From: Hypericum androsaemum
Taxonomy: Eukaryota; Streptophyta; Magnoliopsida; Malpighiales; Hypericaceae
Length of the DNA stretch: 64,000 bases
Assembly: GCA_963995505.1 (NCBI GenBank)
Contig: OZ023198.1
Coordinates: forward strand, 930,001-994,000
Direction of reading: 5' to 3'
Position numbers and translations under genes: made by a program. Within the stretch, counting starts at the first letter, position 1; each line of letters begins with the position of its first letter. Shown one piece after another: positions 33,150 through 44,599 of the stretch. The notes under the pieces are model-generated. The model did no database searches. It saw nothing but the letters and a program-made list of their open reading frames with translations, and was not told the DNA's origin.

Positions 33150-33927
33150 GAATATAGCGACCCAACCTTGATAAGATGGAGGTAGCGATCAAACGGAGAT
33201 AGCGACAGGTCTTAGAGCCATTTTTTTAGAGGCTCTAGGTCGAGGTAACGGCAAATTTTTAGAGGCTCTAGGTCCAGGTAGCGACGGTTTTTTTAACGTC
33301 AACATGTCCCAAATAGCGACCGATTGTATGATGAGTAGCGTCAACAGCGCTCAAAAGTCGATTGGTTGGACTTGTTGGCCAACTTCGGTCTATTTATTGG
33401 AAGATTGAAGTAAGCATCGACCAATCTAGGTTGATTGGAGAGTTAGAGGCATCAACTTGAGGGAGACCGAGTTAGGTTGGACTCTAAAGAAGTTGGGATA
33501 AAACTTTGAGAGACCGTATTCACTCAGATTCTTGAGATTTATAGGTGGACTCAGATTCAAGAAGACGGGAAGATGTTGAAGTCAGATGAACTTCTCGAGA
33601 TCGAAGAAGTCTGAGTTGGGTTATGATAAGCATTAGAAAGGGATAGGTTTTGAAGCCGTGTCCAACTAAAATACGGCTTAGGGTAGGAGGCCGGGTCAAT
33701 GTTATTTTTTCTATATTAGCAAGGCTTGGGACATAGGGAGGGATACTACAAAAATACGCACAAAAACCCAAAATTTGCTTATTATCTTTTTTTTCCTTTT
33801 CGTTCAATTGAGTAGTTTCCTACCAAATTCCTACTTTTTTCACCATCTCTGTTAGATCGACCTTGAAACAACTACTAAGGATCCGTCTAAGGTTCTTTTA
33901 ACATTTTACCAGATTTTTCCTGCAACA
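33150..33927 (+). mobile_element. truncated Gypsy-type LTR, block copy 1
   Basis: Matches the 3' part of the LTR at 46131-47872 and ends CTGCAACA. It is followed by ATTTGTCACGCTCGGCGGAA, the counterpart of the TTGGCACGC.. sequence that often follows the primer site in plant Gypsy elements. The 5' part of the LTR is missing, cut at the truncated MULE. Confidence 0.6.
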
Positions 33928-34777
33928 TAAATTTGTCACGCTCGGCGGAACCTAGGAGGGCGTCTGATAAGGCAGTCTAACACCTGTACCCGGCCAATTA
34001 TGACCAAGAACTTTGATACTACAGCTTACTTCGAGGAGCCGACATACTTTACGTAATGGATGCACTAATCGAGATGCTATCATTCAAGTAACCGTTATAT
34101 GCTCTTAAATTTAGCTAAGTGTACTTGATGTATGATGGTCGTATGTCAAACCACAAAAGAAAACAAAACATTGATCAATCATGTTAGAGTAGGAGATGTA
34201 GTTACCTTTACACCATCATGGGGTAGGTTACTAATTAACGTGGCAAGTCCACGTACAACTTTGGTCGTTCTTTCCTTTTCTCACGTCCTTTGTGGGGGGT
34301 TGGATTGGGTACAGAATGCCCCCATTTCGAACCGTTCGGAATGAAGACACGTGGAGGCTTTTTTGTAAAAATGCTAAAATACGGGGGCCAAAATAAAAAA
34401 AATTACACGCAAACAAAACATAACTGCACATGCCAGTATCGTAACCGGGGCATGTCAGTATCGTAAATGGGGGATGCCAGTGGGACTTTTTTATAAAAAT
34501 GCTAAAATACGGGACCAAAATGAAAAAAGCTACACGCGCCAGTATCATAAATGGGACATGACGCTGTCACAAAAATAAATGACATTATCACATAACTGCG
34601 CATGCCTGCGCGGTCCCCCCCTTCACTCCAAACCGTCCAGAATGATTTCTTCACTCATGATTCAATCTACTGCGCCTTTGTGGGATGGTTACCGTTCCTC
34701 TTGGTTGTTTTTTTTTTCTTTTCTCACGTCCCTTTGTGGGTTGGTTAACGTTCCTCTTTCTTAAAAGGGAATGAAAG

Positions 34778-35499
34778 TAGGGATGGCAATGGGTAGGGTA
34801 TGATAGGGTATTGGTAGGACCCTACCCATACCCTAGTTTTTTTAGTTGGACTCATATCCTACCCTCGACCCTACAAATTTTTTATTGTTAGATTCATACC
34901 CTACCCTCCTGAAGACCTAGGGTCTTCAGGATCTGCAGGGTCCGACCCTTTAACGTTCTGCATTTTGATATTTTTTAATCAAAAGTTAATTTTTATATAA
35001 AATTCAAACAAATTCAAGATATCTACTACGTTACACATCAACATTCAATAGAAAATTGATCAAATTTTGTAATTTAATTTCAATAGTACAAGATTTTTCT
35101 TTTCGAATTTGAAGTACATAAACAATTCAACAAAAGAAAAATATAGAATGCCGGCTTCTAATAATCCATCATTCACGACATCTTCTAAGCTGGTTGTGTA
35201 ATAACATAATAAATATATTAAAGTTAACCATAAAGTATATTATATATATTATCCTTATGGTCTAATTAGGGTATAACTAGGGTCCAATTAGGGTAGGGTC
35301 TCAAATAGGGTAAAAATGAAAGAGTAGGGTCCGACCCGCAGGGTCTAACTATGGATTCATACCCTACCCTAGACCCTACTTCTAAACATGGACTCATACC
35401 CATACCTTATTTTAGACCGAATCAAAGTCAATATATCCTAGACTTGTAGAGTAAAGGTAGGATCAAACCCTCAGAGTATGTGTATTTCTGCCATCTCTA
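34778..35499. mobile_element. non-autonomous hAT element
   Basis: The 722-bp insertion begins TAGGGATGGCAATGGGTAGG and ends TTTCTGCCATCTCTA. It is flanked by AATGAAAG / AATGAAAA (8-bp duplication with one change). The matching position in block copy 2 (near 48770) is an uninterrupted empty site, GGGAATGAAAGGAATAAG. The interior is rich in ACCCTACCC and its complement. No transposase is visible. Confidence 0.88.
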
Positions 35500-36346
35500 A
35501 ATGAAAAGGATAAGTCCCCTGAACGGGTAAAAAAAGAAGTGACCCCCCATGCAGAGATAAAAAATAATATTCAAGCAACCAAAGTTAGACTTGATTTGCA
35601 ATTCTCCCGATTCTCTCAAGTTTTTACTAGAAGGCTTTTAGTTCGTAGTGATTGTTCACAGCTTCGATAATTCATGAGTAAGAATCGATTGATGACAAAA
35701 ACTCTATTACAATTTTAGTGAACTGTGCTTCAATTGATAAATTTATTTTACGTTTTTATGAATTACTTCATTCATTAATTCATTGTTCTTAATTATATGT
35801 TAGTGATTTATAATTAAAAACTATCATTATTGTTTATTTTTTTAATGTACACATCTTCTCAGGATTTGATCAATATCATTCGTATTCGTACATCGTACTA
35901 ATATCATTCGTATGTCGTACCAATATCATTCGTATTAGCACTATGCTTCGTCACCAATATAACAACTCTCTTTTTACTTACGTGATTGTTTTGTTTATTT
36001 TTTTTTCCTTTTTGATATTTTTATAACTGTATTATTTCTAATTTATAGCTTGATTTGGTTAATAGTAATTTTCTAATATTGTTTCTCATTGTCTTGTTAT
36101 TACCTAAATTGTCACCCAATTTCTTTATAGTCCTCATAGGTGAGGAAAAGACCTATACTCACTGAATCTTGGACCCCTTGTTTACTATTTTATTTTTTTT
36201 TGTTTTGTGCCATGCACTTCTTTAATCACATGATAAACTTTCGTATCTTGTTGATACAAACAGTAAAATATTTAAATTCTCTTAAAAATGTATGTCTTTA
36301 TTGTTTATTTTTTTAATGTATATTTTACACCAGTATATCTTCTCCA

Positions 36347-36412
36347 GCTGATACGTACATGTCAATGGGCTGATACGTGCATGTCAATAAAGCTGATACG
36401 TACATGTCAGTC
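36347..36412. repeat. tandem repeat in PKS copy 1 upstream region
   Basis: Three units of about 24 bp with the core GCTGATACGTACATGTCA, about 1.1 kb before the PKS start codon. The same core occurs twice at 49707-49749 before PKS copy 2. A second degenerate repeat with the core AACCATTNCATCATAACT fills 36640-36900 (and 49985-50250). Confidence 0.8.
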
Positions 36413-37328
36413 ACATGGGCAGTTGCAAGTCCCAATTGGAAATTAATTAAAACTAACTATAATAAATATCTTAACAAATAAATATATTAAAAAGTTAAAG
36501 TTTTTCTTGAAAAATTGATTTAATTTCCAAAGGATAGAGAGTGAGTTGTAGATTTCGCACTCCAATAGTTTCGAATATCTTTAATTTAACTGAACAATAA
36601 AATTATTCGGTCCGGGAATCCCGTTTCCAGGACCGTCCTGGACCCTATTTTGGGCTAACCATTTCATCATAACTGGGCAAATCAGCGCGTGTTCCGGGAC
36701 AGTCCATTCGGCTAATTTCGGGCGAACCATTCCATCATAACTCGACGAACCATTGTATTATAACTGAACGAACCATTACATCATAACTAAGCGACCAGCG
36801 CGTGTTCCAAAAAAATTGGGACCATTTCGAGCAATCCATTGCATCATAATTGGGCGACCCATTGTATCATAACCAAGCAAACTAGTGCGTGTTCCAGGAC
36901 GATCCTGAACGAAAATACATGTCCAGAGCCAAATCCGGTGCCATAAAATTAGAGGTATGTGTCCATGTCACTCATACGTATGTTATTTAGTCCAAAAAAT
37001 CTAAATCTTGCACCATCAGCCATATTGAACTCATTGAATAGTAAATTTTTTGTAAATGTAAATTTTTACATCATTATTATATTTACCAAATTAAACTTTG
37101 TACTATTAATTTGTATACTGTGTCATAGGCCAAATTACTTTTTGCATTGAATGGCCATTTGAGCCGGCCGTCTTTTGTTTCTCTTCTCCATCTTTTGCAA
37201 TGAATGGCCATCGGACAATATGAAATGCCTAATCAAAAATTTTCCCGTGGCAATATTTCGCCTGCTAGATTCTACTGTCAAATAATTGTTGCCAAAATAA
37301 TTAATGTTTATCTTATCTTAGCCAGGTC

Positions 37329-37336
37329 TATAAAAG
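37329..37336 (+). promoter_or_regulatory. TATA box of PKS copy 1
   Basis: TATAAAAG stands 155 bp before the ATG. Its context (GCCAGGTC before, AGGGCGTTTGC after) is identical in copy 2. Confidence 0.75.
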
Positions 37337-37490
37337 AGGGCGTTTGCTCCATATGATTTGCATCCCACGAAATAGAGAAGAGAAAAACGAAAAAAGTCAT
37401 CGAGAGAAGTAGAAGATAATTGGAGATTGAAAAGAGTTGATATTATTTTGTGTTGAAATTTCTTTTAGCAGTATCATAGTAGAAGCATAT

Positions 37491-38883
37491 ATGGCAATGT
37501 CGATGGAGGAGATGAGGAGTGCGCAGAGGGCTGAAGGGCCGGCCACGGTGCTTGCCATCGGGACGGCCAATCCGCCCAACTGCGTGCTCCAGTCGGAGTA
37601 TCCAGACTACTACTTCCGCATCACCAACAGCGACCACATGACCGACCTCAAGGATAAATTCAGGCGCATGTGTATGTAACGTATTCGTTTCCAGCCTCTT
37701 CTTTAGTTAGAACTATAATATCTGTTTTAACCCCAAAGGAAAAACAATGTTGGTACGTAAGTTTTTTGTTATATACTATTTGATAGTTGCACTTATTAGT
37801 TATTATGCAAACATATCTCATTCGAGCCGGATAAAATTTAGGTACTTAGTAATAATAGAAAAAGAACGCATGCATGCAGGCCACAGGTCGCAAATAAAGA
37901 AGCGTTACTTGCTCCTCACAGAGGAATTCCTCGCGGAAAACCCAAATATGTGCGACTTCTGGGCGAAGTCCCTGGACACCCGCCAGGATATCTTGGTGCT
38001 CGAGATTCCGAAGCTCGGGAAGGAGGCCGCAGTGAAGGCCATCAAGGAGTGGGGCCAGCCCAAGTCCAAGTTCACCCACCTCATCTTCTGCACCACCTCC
38101 GGCGTCGACATGCCCGGCGCCGACTACCAACTCACCAAGCTCCTCGGCCTCCAACCCCACGTTAAGCGCGTGATGCTGTACCAGCAGGGCTGCTTCGCTG
38201 GAGGCACAGTCCTCCGCCTCTCCAAGGACCTCGCTGAGAACAACCGCGGCGCACGTGTCCTCGTGGTCCGCTCCGAGCTCACTGCCGTCACTTTCCGAGG
38301 ACCCTCCGAGACCCACCTCGACTCCATGGTTGGCCAGGCCCTCTTCGGAGACGGCGCATCAGCTGTCATTGTCGGCGCCGACCCTGACCCGGCCCTCGAG
38401 CGCCCGCTCTTCGAGCTGGTCTCCGCGGCCCAGACCATCCTCCCGGAGTCCGAACGGGCGATCGAAGGCCACCTGAGGGAAATCGGGCTCACCTTCCATC
38501 TACTCGAAAGCGTGCCCGATCTCATCTCTAACAACATAGAGAAGAGCCTGGTGGAGGCGTTCAAACCCTTAGGGATCAGCGACTGGAACTCATTGTTCTG
38601 GATAGCACACCCGGGGGGTCCCGCCATCCTCGACCAGGTCGTGGCCAAGCTCGCACTCAACAAGGAGAAGCTTAGGTCGACATGGCACGTGTTGAGAGAG
38701 TACGGGAACATGTCGAGCGCGTGCGTGCTCTTCATAATGGACGAGATGAGGAAGAAGTCCGTCGAGGAAGGGAGGTCTAGCACCGGAGAGGGGCACGAGT
38801 GGGGCGTCCTCTTCGGGTTCGGCCCCGGCCTCACCGTAGAGACCGTCGTCCTCCACAGTCTACCCACACAGCAGGGAGCCTAG
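37491..38883 (+). CDS. CHS-like type III polyketide synthase, copy 1
   Basis: Two exons, 37491-37671 and 37880-38883, encode 394 residues. The intron splits a Cys codon after its first base (T|GC, Cys61), the conserved intron site of chalcone synthases. The enzyme class condenses a CoA-linked starter with malonyl-CoA. The catalytic triad is present: Cys165 ([10 protein letters not shown]), His304 (WIAHPGGP) and Asn337 (YGNMSSA), with gatekeeper Phe216 (ALFGDGA) and the GFGPG loop near the end. [10 protein letters not shown] is CHS-like rather than stilbene-synthase-like. The N-terminal third ([17 protein letters not shown]) departs from ordinary CHS. Unusual changes from both copy 2 and typical CHS: VVRSE for [13 protein letters not shown] for [16 protein letters not shown] for [14 protein letters not shown] for EGLEWG. 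The frame is intact, but these changes may alter or weaken activity. It converges on the small gene at 38885. Confidence 0.9.
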
Positions 38884-38884
38884 C

Positions 38885-39427
38885 CTACACAATTGCTATG
38901 TCTTGATCTATTGTTATTCGGACGACACTTACAACTGTTATGTCTCTGTGATTGTGTGTGGTCAAAGTTTCCATATAAGTAATATCTATTTCAATTCTGT
39001 TATTCTGACTGAACCTTCTTGAGGATATAAGATTGAACAAACTCCTAAGGCTATTCTTGCTCTCCTTTCTCCTTCTCCTCCGAACCCTTTGGCCCTGACC
39101 ATCTCCTGACTCGGAAACCGGATTATCCGACACCAGTCCCCTCTCCAGCCGCTTGCTCACGGCCACAATCTCGTGAGAGTCCCACAGGGACTGGTTGAAG
39201 TCCCAGCCAGAACCCGGGGCCTTCGACGATGACTTGGTGGTGGTGATTGCTTCGAGCTTGAACCTAGAAGGCCTGGCTTGGAAGCTCATCCGGGCCGCGT
39301 TGCTCTCGTTGGTCGACCTGCAAGTGGTGGAACGTGCGTGCCATGCTTGTGCAACAGCTTTGAGAATCTCAATCTTCTCCTGTTCGTCCTGCTCCTGCTG
39401 CTGATGATGATCAAGTTTGCTGTCCAA
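38885..39427 (-). pseudogene. small Arg-rich protein gene, block copy 1 (start lost, C-terminus chimeric)
   Basis: Homologous to the intact copy at 55066-55560, with shared blocks ILKAVAQAWHARSTTC, MSFQARPSRFKLEAITTTKS, SLWDSHEIVAVSKRLERGL and RRRRRKESKNSLRSLFNLIS. The codon matching the start of copy 2 reads ATA instead of ATG, leaving only internal ATGs. After SSRRFS the native ending (EVAAPLDDDDAY) is gone. The frame instead runs through the antisense of the PKS 3' UTR for about 45 codons and stops at 38885-38887, two bases from the PKS stop codon. A deletion at the block's PKS/gene junction explains this. I do not know the function of the protein; it is a plant family by look. Confidence 0.7.
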
Positions 39428-39614
39428 CTTCTTCCGCTTTATGTCTCATTGCTTCTTTCATCAAGAGAGGGAGAGACAGAGAGGGTCGAGCTGGGGACCA
39501 TGTGGCTGTCGTTAGTTGAACTAGAGCCTCACGAGGGCGTCATGGGAGATAAATCTGTATTTTATAGGAATATAAAGCTGTTGGTGATGACCATATCCTT
39601 TTTGTTTGGTCACT

Positions 39615-40255
39615 ATAAACTGTTGTTAGCAAAAGTTGTTCAATTGGTAACCAACTTAAATTTACTTTAGATATTTAGATATTTTGAAAAAAGTGTCCGT
39701 AATTAAGGTTTGAGAGTGTTCAATCATGAATAGAATGTAGGTTATTGTTGGTTTTTTTGAAACTTTAATACTTTAGTGTAATATGTTAATGATAAAAGTT
39801 ATACAAAAGGAGCTCTTGTAACTCAAAAGGAGGATTGTTAACTTCATCCTCTAAGTCGAATGGAAGAGAAACAAATTTAGTTATCCAATCTATCACAAGG
39901 TTTGCTTTCTAGTTATATACATAAATTTATACAAAAGTAAATTCAAAAGAATAGATTGAATCTCCAAAGCAAGGTTGTTAGCTTGCAATAGAAAAAGTGC
40001 CAAAATCAGAGAGGGCGTCATATCTACGTTATAAATCTAGAAAATTGTACTACTTCACATCTACATTCTCAAGCTCTCAAGCTTCTCTAGCTATCCAATT
40101 CTACTTTGATGGTATGAAACGAAAATTTTATCAATTAAATTTAGAATAGAGAAAGTAAATTTCATAGACACGATATAAATCTTGAAAATTGTAAATTTTT
40201 TACTACGAAGTATCGTCACCGTCGTAAAATTTTCAACCAGGTCAAGTATACATAC
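39615..40255. other. spacer
   Basis: AT-rich. The last part (from about 40090) resembles the intron of the functional OMT gene (TCTACTTTGATGG, GAAAATTTTATCA), so it is the retained intron end of the OMT pseudogene. Confidence 0.5.
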
Positions 40256-42337
40256 CTTCAACATAACAGCATCCGCAGGAGGAACACACTCAAACATATC
40301 ACCTCCAACAAATTTCAAGTTCGGAGCATCCTCCAAACCGGCAACTACATGAGAGAGTTCAAGTACCGTGCACATTAGATCCGTTTAGACTTACCAATGA
40401 GTATATGTGATACCAACCTGGTGTCACTAGCCATTGCTTTTGAGGCACAAAAATAATCCCGGCATTGGTTGGCAGATCTTGAAGTGACCGGCATGGTCAC
40501 GAAGTGGCCGGTGTGATTTTGAAGTGAGTTAGTGCGGTCTCGACATGACCGGCATGGTCTCAAAGTGAACAGTGCGATCTCGAAGTGACCGGCTTGGTCT
40601 CGAAGAGACCGGTCTCGTCTCATTGGTGATCGATCTCAAGCCTTTGTTGTCGGTCTCACGAGTGACCGGTTTCAAGCCTTACTTACCGGTCTCTCCAGTG
40701 ATCAGTCTCAAGCCTCAGTTACCGGTCTCGTCTCAAGAGTGACCAATCCCAAGCCTCAGTTGTTGGTCTCGGTCTGTTGACATATCCTAAGCCTGGTCCC
40801 CAAGGGGCCAGTCTGATCTCAAAGTGACCGATTCTGGTCTTGCGTTGGGTAGAAACCATTGATGATCTCCCCTCGGTCGAGACCGACAACGGTCTCCCTT
40901 GATCGAGACATGTAATGGTAGACTGGTGATGGTAAACGTCCATCTTTAGTAAACTGGCCATTACTTTGGACTCACAGGTAGGAATGAGTAAATTCTTGCT
41001 GTCTTAGAAAGATAAGACCTATATCTACAACTTTATTTTCTAGAGCTTTGCCTAATTCGGATAAAAAGTGGGCCTAAACAAAGCTTCAAGTCTCGGTGTT
41101 GGTTTGCTCAAGGAGTTCTGTCAGACTTTGGTAGATCAGCCACATCTTTTGACTCGAGCATTGGATTGAGCCGATTCTTTTGGCTTTGAAAAGAAAAGAC
41201 AAAGATCTACAATTTTGTAGTTTATGATATCTTCAGATTTGGAGTATAAGAGGGTCTAAATTCCATTAGAATACTGGTCCGTCTACACCTCTTTTTTCTA
41301 TGGAGCCGGACCGACGATCCCCTCACAAGCCAGGCCGACGACTCCCTCACAAGACGGACCGGCAGTCAAAGAGCCGGGCCGACGCCCTTCATTTCTCCCC
41401 TTAGGCCAGTCCGCTTGTTTCTTTCTTCGTGGGCCAGTCCGTTTGCTTCCTTCATAGGCTGGTTTGCGCCTTCGCATTGGGTTGGCTTGTTTTGCAAGTG
41501 GGCCGATTGAGTGTGTTGGCTAAGTTACGGTCTTGTCTCACGTATGAATTGGGCTGGTTTATGTTAAAGAAAAGTGGACGCCAACGATGTCGGATTAAGC
41601 GCGTGCAGATTTTCCTAAACAAGGCCAGAACGAGATTTCCCATATCAAGCCGGATCCTACGATATTTGGTTTGAGATCGGCTACGTTCCTTTTTTGTGCC
41701 GGGGTTACTTGTTTGGTACGGCTTCAATATTTCTATTGGAGGCCGGATCCCTTTATTTCGGCAGCCGATTTATGTCTTCCTAAACTAAGCCGGGTGAATC
41801 ACTCTACATTGAAAATGGTCTAAGGAGGATTTTCTTACGTGGAGCGTGGTCTGATTAGACTGTTACCTATATTGAAGGCCGGAGCTAGGTCAAGGGCATT
41901 TATATAAAGAGGGCTCGGGTGAAGGAGAAGACACCACCAACACAAATCAACCCAACAACAACTTTACTCTTGTCTTGCTTTACTTCTCCGTAGCCTTAAC
42001 CTAGCGTAGTAACCTAGCTCTAGTTTTAGCTCTTAGTTAGACCGATCTTGGGACGACCATTCTGGACCGTCCTCGGATTCTTTAGCTTTTTCCCCTCAAC
42101 AGCTTCATTAAACAAGCTGCCAACCCTAGGCTCTCGACCAAAAAACTCAAACACCAGGAGACCATGAGTCGTGTCGAATAGGGTAAGATCGTCGTTTCGG
42201 AACCAACGGTGAAGGTGATGCTATGGCTCGAGCATTGTCGGGTCGAGCATGGCAAACACACCGGCTGCTGAACTTAAAAGGTTATCCTTCAATAAAAGTC
42301 TCGAAGCCCCGGTCAGCACGTACCCTTCACCCCATAC
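40256..42337 (-). pseudogene. O-methyltransferase pseudogene split by a solo LTR
   Basis: Exon 1 of a gene closely related to the OMT at 42982-44599 is present in two pieces. 42107-42337 matches the substrate-side segment (complement of 44110-44340). 40256-40435 holds the end, with CTVLELSHVVAGLED and NLKFVGGDMFECVPP, then the exon 1 donor. A 1661-bp LTR is inserted between them. The part encoding the SAM-binding LVDVGGGTG motif is deleted, exon 2 is absent and the 5' third is missing, so the copy is dead. Confidence 0.85.
40441..42101 (+). mobile_element. solo LTR (Gypsy-sized) inside OMT pseudogene
   Basis: The 1661-bp insertion starts TGAGGCACAA and ends CCCCTCAACA. It is flanked by GCTTT (40436-40440) and GCTTC (42102-42106), a 5-bp duplication with one change; the intact OMT has an uninterrupted site here. 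A TATA-like TTTATATAAAGAGG at about 41900 and the sequence after it suit a plus-strand LTR promoter. 40480-40840 contains degenerate repeats of GACCGGTCTCG/TCTCAAG type. No coding region or second LTR is present. Confidence 0.8.
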
Positions 42338-42981
42338 ATGGTCTTCTTCAACCGAAGGATTATGATATCTCTAGTGCTGTTCAAAAGAAGTACCAAACAC
42401 AGCCTAATTCTTGGTTACAAAATATTTCATTAGTTTCACATTTGGTTACACATGAAAATGAAAATTTTAATGTTTCTTTTGACTACAGAATAATGAAAAT
42501 AGAAATAGAATTCTTTCTTTCCAAATCATTAATTACAAACAAGCTTAGTGTTGTATTATCTTGGAGAGACGAGCTATTTTTTATTTTATTTTTCAAAATT
42601 TCACCTGAACTAATTTTTTTTCTTATTATCCAGAATATTTACATGGTCAAATTATTTGAATCCGAACCTAATTTAAAACTCATACCGAAAATTCAATATT
42701 CATAACTTATGTAATCAAGAAGACAATGGAGGCCGTAATAATACAGAGTCACTCTTTTTGCCGGTTACCTTTCAAGGGAACTTTTATTACAAGCTTGATG
42801 ATGAGAAAGTTGCACATTGACGACGGACGATGACGACGACCTTAAAACCATCCCAAATTATAACAAGTAGAATTAAACATACTCCAAGGTCTTGTGTCAC
42901 GGGTCGCTTCTTTTGATCTTCTACTATGTCTCTCGATCTTTCGTGTTTTTTTATTCCCGAAAAAACGACTCGACACTTGTC
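42338..42981. other. spacer and OMT 3' flank
   Basis: AT-rich, containing the presumed 3' UTR of the OMT gene (minus strand). The plus-strand open frame at 42223-42705 overlaps pseudogene sequence in antisense and is not a gene. Confidence 0.5.
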
Positions 42982-44599
42982 CTAAGGATATAACTCAATA
43001 ATAGACCTGAGACCCAAGATGTTACTTATTTTATATCGGCTATAGCCGGCCTCGTCAATAAGTTTAGCCCATTCTTTTTCGGTTCTCTCTTGACCAGTGA
43101 GTGCACTCATCATATGCATGTCAAAGAAGAGTTGTGTTTCAGCTTGCTTGTCACCATTGTTGTTGTCTCCAATTTTGTTGTCCAACACCATGTCTATCAC
43201 AATCACCTTTCCTCCCTCGTTGTCCTTAACCGATGCTTTGCACTGCTCGAGTATCTTCAAACATTCTTTGTCTTCCCAATCATGTAGAATCCACTATATG
43301 AAATTAACAATAGAGACATCAAATGACCAGTAAATCAATTTCAGCAATGTATTCATAACAAAATAGAATAGGATTCTAGAATTGTAATTTTTTTATAAGT
43401 AAAATTTTATTACTCGTCAAAATTTTTTGCCAAAAGGTAATTATATGGTAATCACACTATTTGTACGTTACATACAACACCCAAACAGCTAAAATACAAT
43501 ATAGATATATATTTAAAAAAATGATAAACCAAAAGTATATTTTTCAAAAGTATCCTCACCGAAAGCGCTACAACTATCGGCTTAGACCAAAGACAAACCC
43601 CTAATGACACCTAAACACATCCAAATTCCTTAGCATTTGGTAAGAAACTATGCATACCAATAAGCAATTCTACTCTACTTTGATGGTGAGAAACTACCAA
43701 GTGACAAACTATGAACCAACGGAAATTTATCAGTTAAAACCTTAGAATCTAGAATAGAGAGAGTAAACATTATCGATCTGGAAAATGGTAAACTCGTATT
43801 TGTGAATAAAACAAGTCGGTACGGTACTATGAGCGAGTATATACATATATACCTTCAACATAACAGCTTCGGCGGAAGGAATACACTGAAACATATCACC
43901 TCCAACAAATTTCAAGTTGCCACTGTCCTCCAAATGAGCAACTACATGCGGTAAATCAAGCACAGTGCATGTGAGATCCGGGAACGCACCAGCCAGCGCC
44001 ATGGCCATAGTTCCGGTGCCACCACCCACATCAACCAAAGACTTGATCCCCTCGAACATGCCTTTGCACTTATCAATGAGTATGTGTGACACCAACCTGG
44101 CATCACTAGCCATTGCATCATTAAACAAGTTGCCGACCCTAGGCTCTCGACCGAAAAACTCGAACATCGGGAGACCATGGGCCGTGTCGAACGGTGTAGG
44201 ATCATCGTTCCGGAACCAAAGGTGAAGGTGATGCCATGTCTCGAGCATTGTCGGGTCGAGCATGGCGAACACGCCAGCTTCTGAACTTAAAGGATTATCC
44301 TTCAATAAAATCCTCGAAGCCCCGGTCAGCACGTACCCTTCTTCTTCCTTCTTAAGGAAGCCGGAGTGAACAAGGAAGCGCATGAGGCGATGGACGCATG
44401 GGGCTTTAGAAGGGTGGATGGCTAGGGCAGTGGCGAGTTGGGAAGGAGACATGGGCTTGCCATGTTTGTGGATTATGTCTGGGATTCCAAGTTGAAGTGC
44501 GCATTTAAGGGACATGGAATTTATGAAGCTAAACACTTGGTTCATTACATGGCTTTGAGCCTCAAGTAGCTCTTTCATCTCCTTCTCGCGAATATTCAT
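42982..44599 (-). CDS. resveratrol-OMT-like (COMT-type) O-methyltransferase
   Basis: Two exons, 43853-44599 and 42982-43293, give 352 residues, normal for plant small-molecule OMTs. This class transfers methyl from SAM to phenolic hydroxyls in the cytosol. The N-terminal dimerisation domain starts MNIREKEMKELLEAQSHVMN. The SAM site is LVDVGGGTGTMAMAL at 188-202, followed by TVLDLPHVV, FVGGDMF and, across the splice, MLK-WILHDWEDKECLKIL. His253 before DW is the catalytic base position. The C-terminus has MHMMSALTGQERTEKEWAKL, a typical active-site lid segment. Overall it resembles trans-resveratrol di-O-methyltransferase-like proteins; the true substrate cannot be read from sequence. It lies between two CHS-like PKS genes with two decayed OMT relatives, suggesting an OMT array in a specialised-metabolism locus. 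Confidence 0.92.

Larger units (their letters stand above)
33150..39614. repeat. duplicated block, copy 1
   Basis: Sequence from ATATAGCGACCCAACCTT onward matches 47133-55740 in the same order and orientation: partial Gypsy LTR, PKS promoter with its short repeats, PKS gene, small Arg-rich protein gene and its upstream flank. Differences: copy 1 has an extra 722-bp hAT insertion (34778-35499) and a longer PKS intron. It lacks about 2.8 kb present in copy 2 between the PKS 3' UTR and the neighbouring gene. The sequences are close enough to align by eye over most of their length. Confidence 0.9.

Noticed and set aside
33520..33807. Minus-strand open frame repeated at 47465-47752
   Set aside because: Both lie within the duplicated LTR-derived sequence; conservation reflects the block duplication, and no protein features are seen.
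38124..38867. Long minus-strand open frames opposite both PKS genes (also 51431-52168)
   Set aside because: Shadow frames created by GC-biased codon use of the PKS genes; no protein family features.
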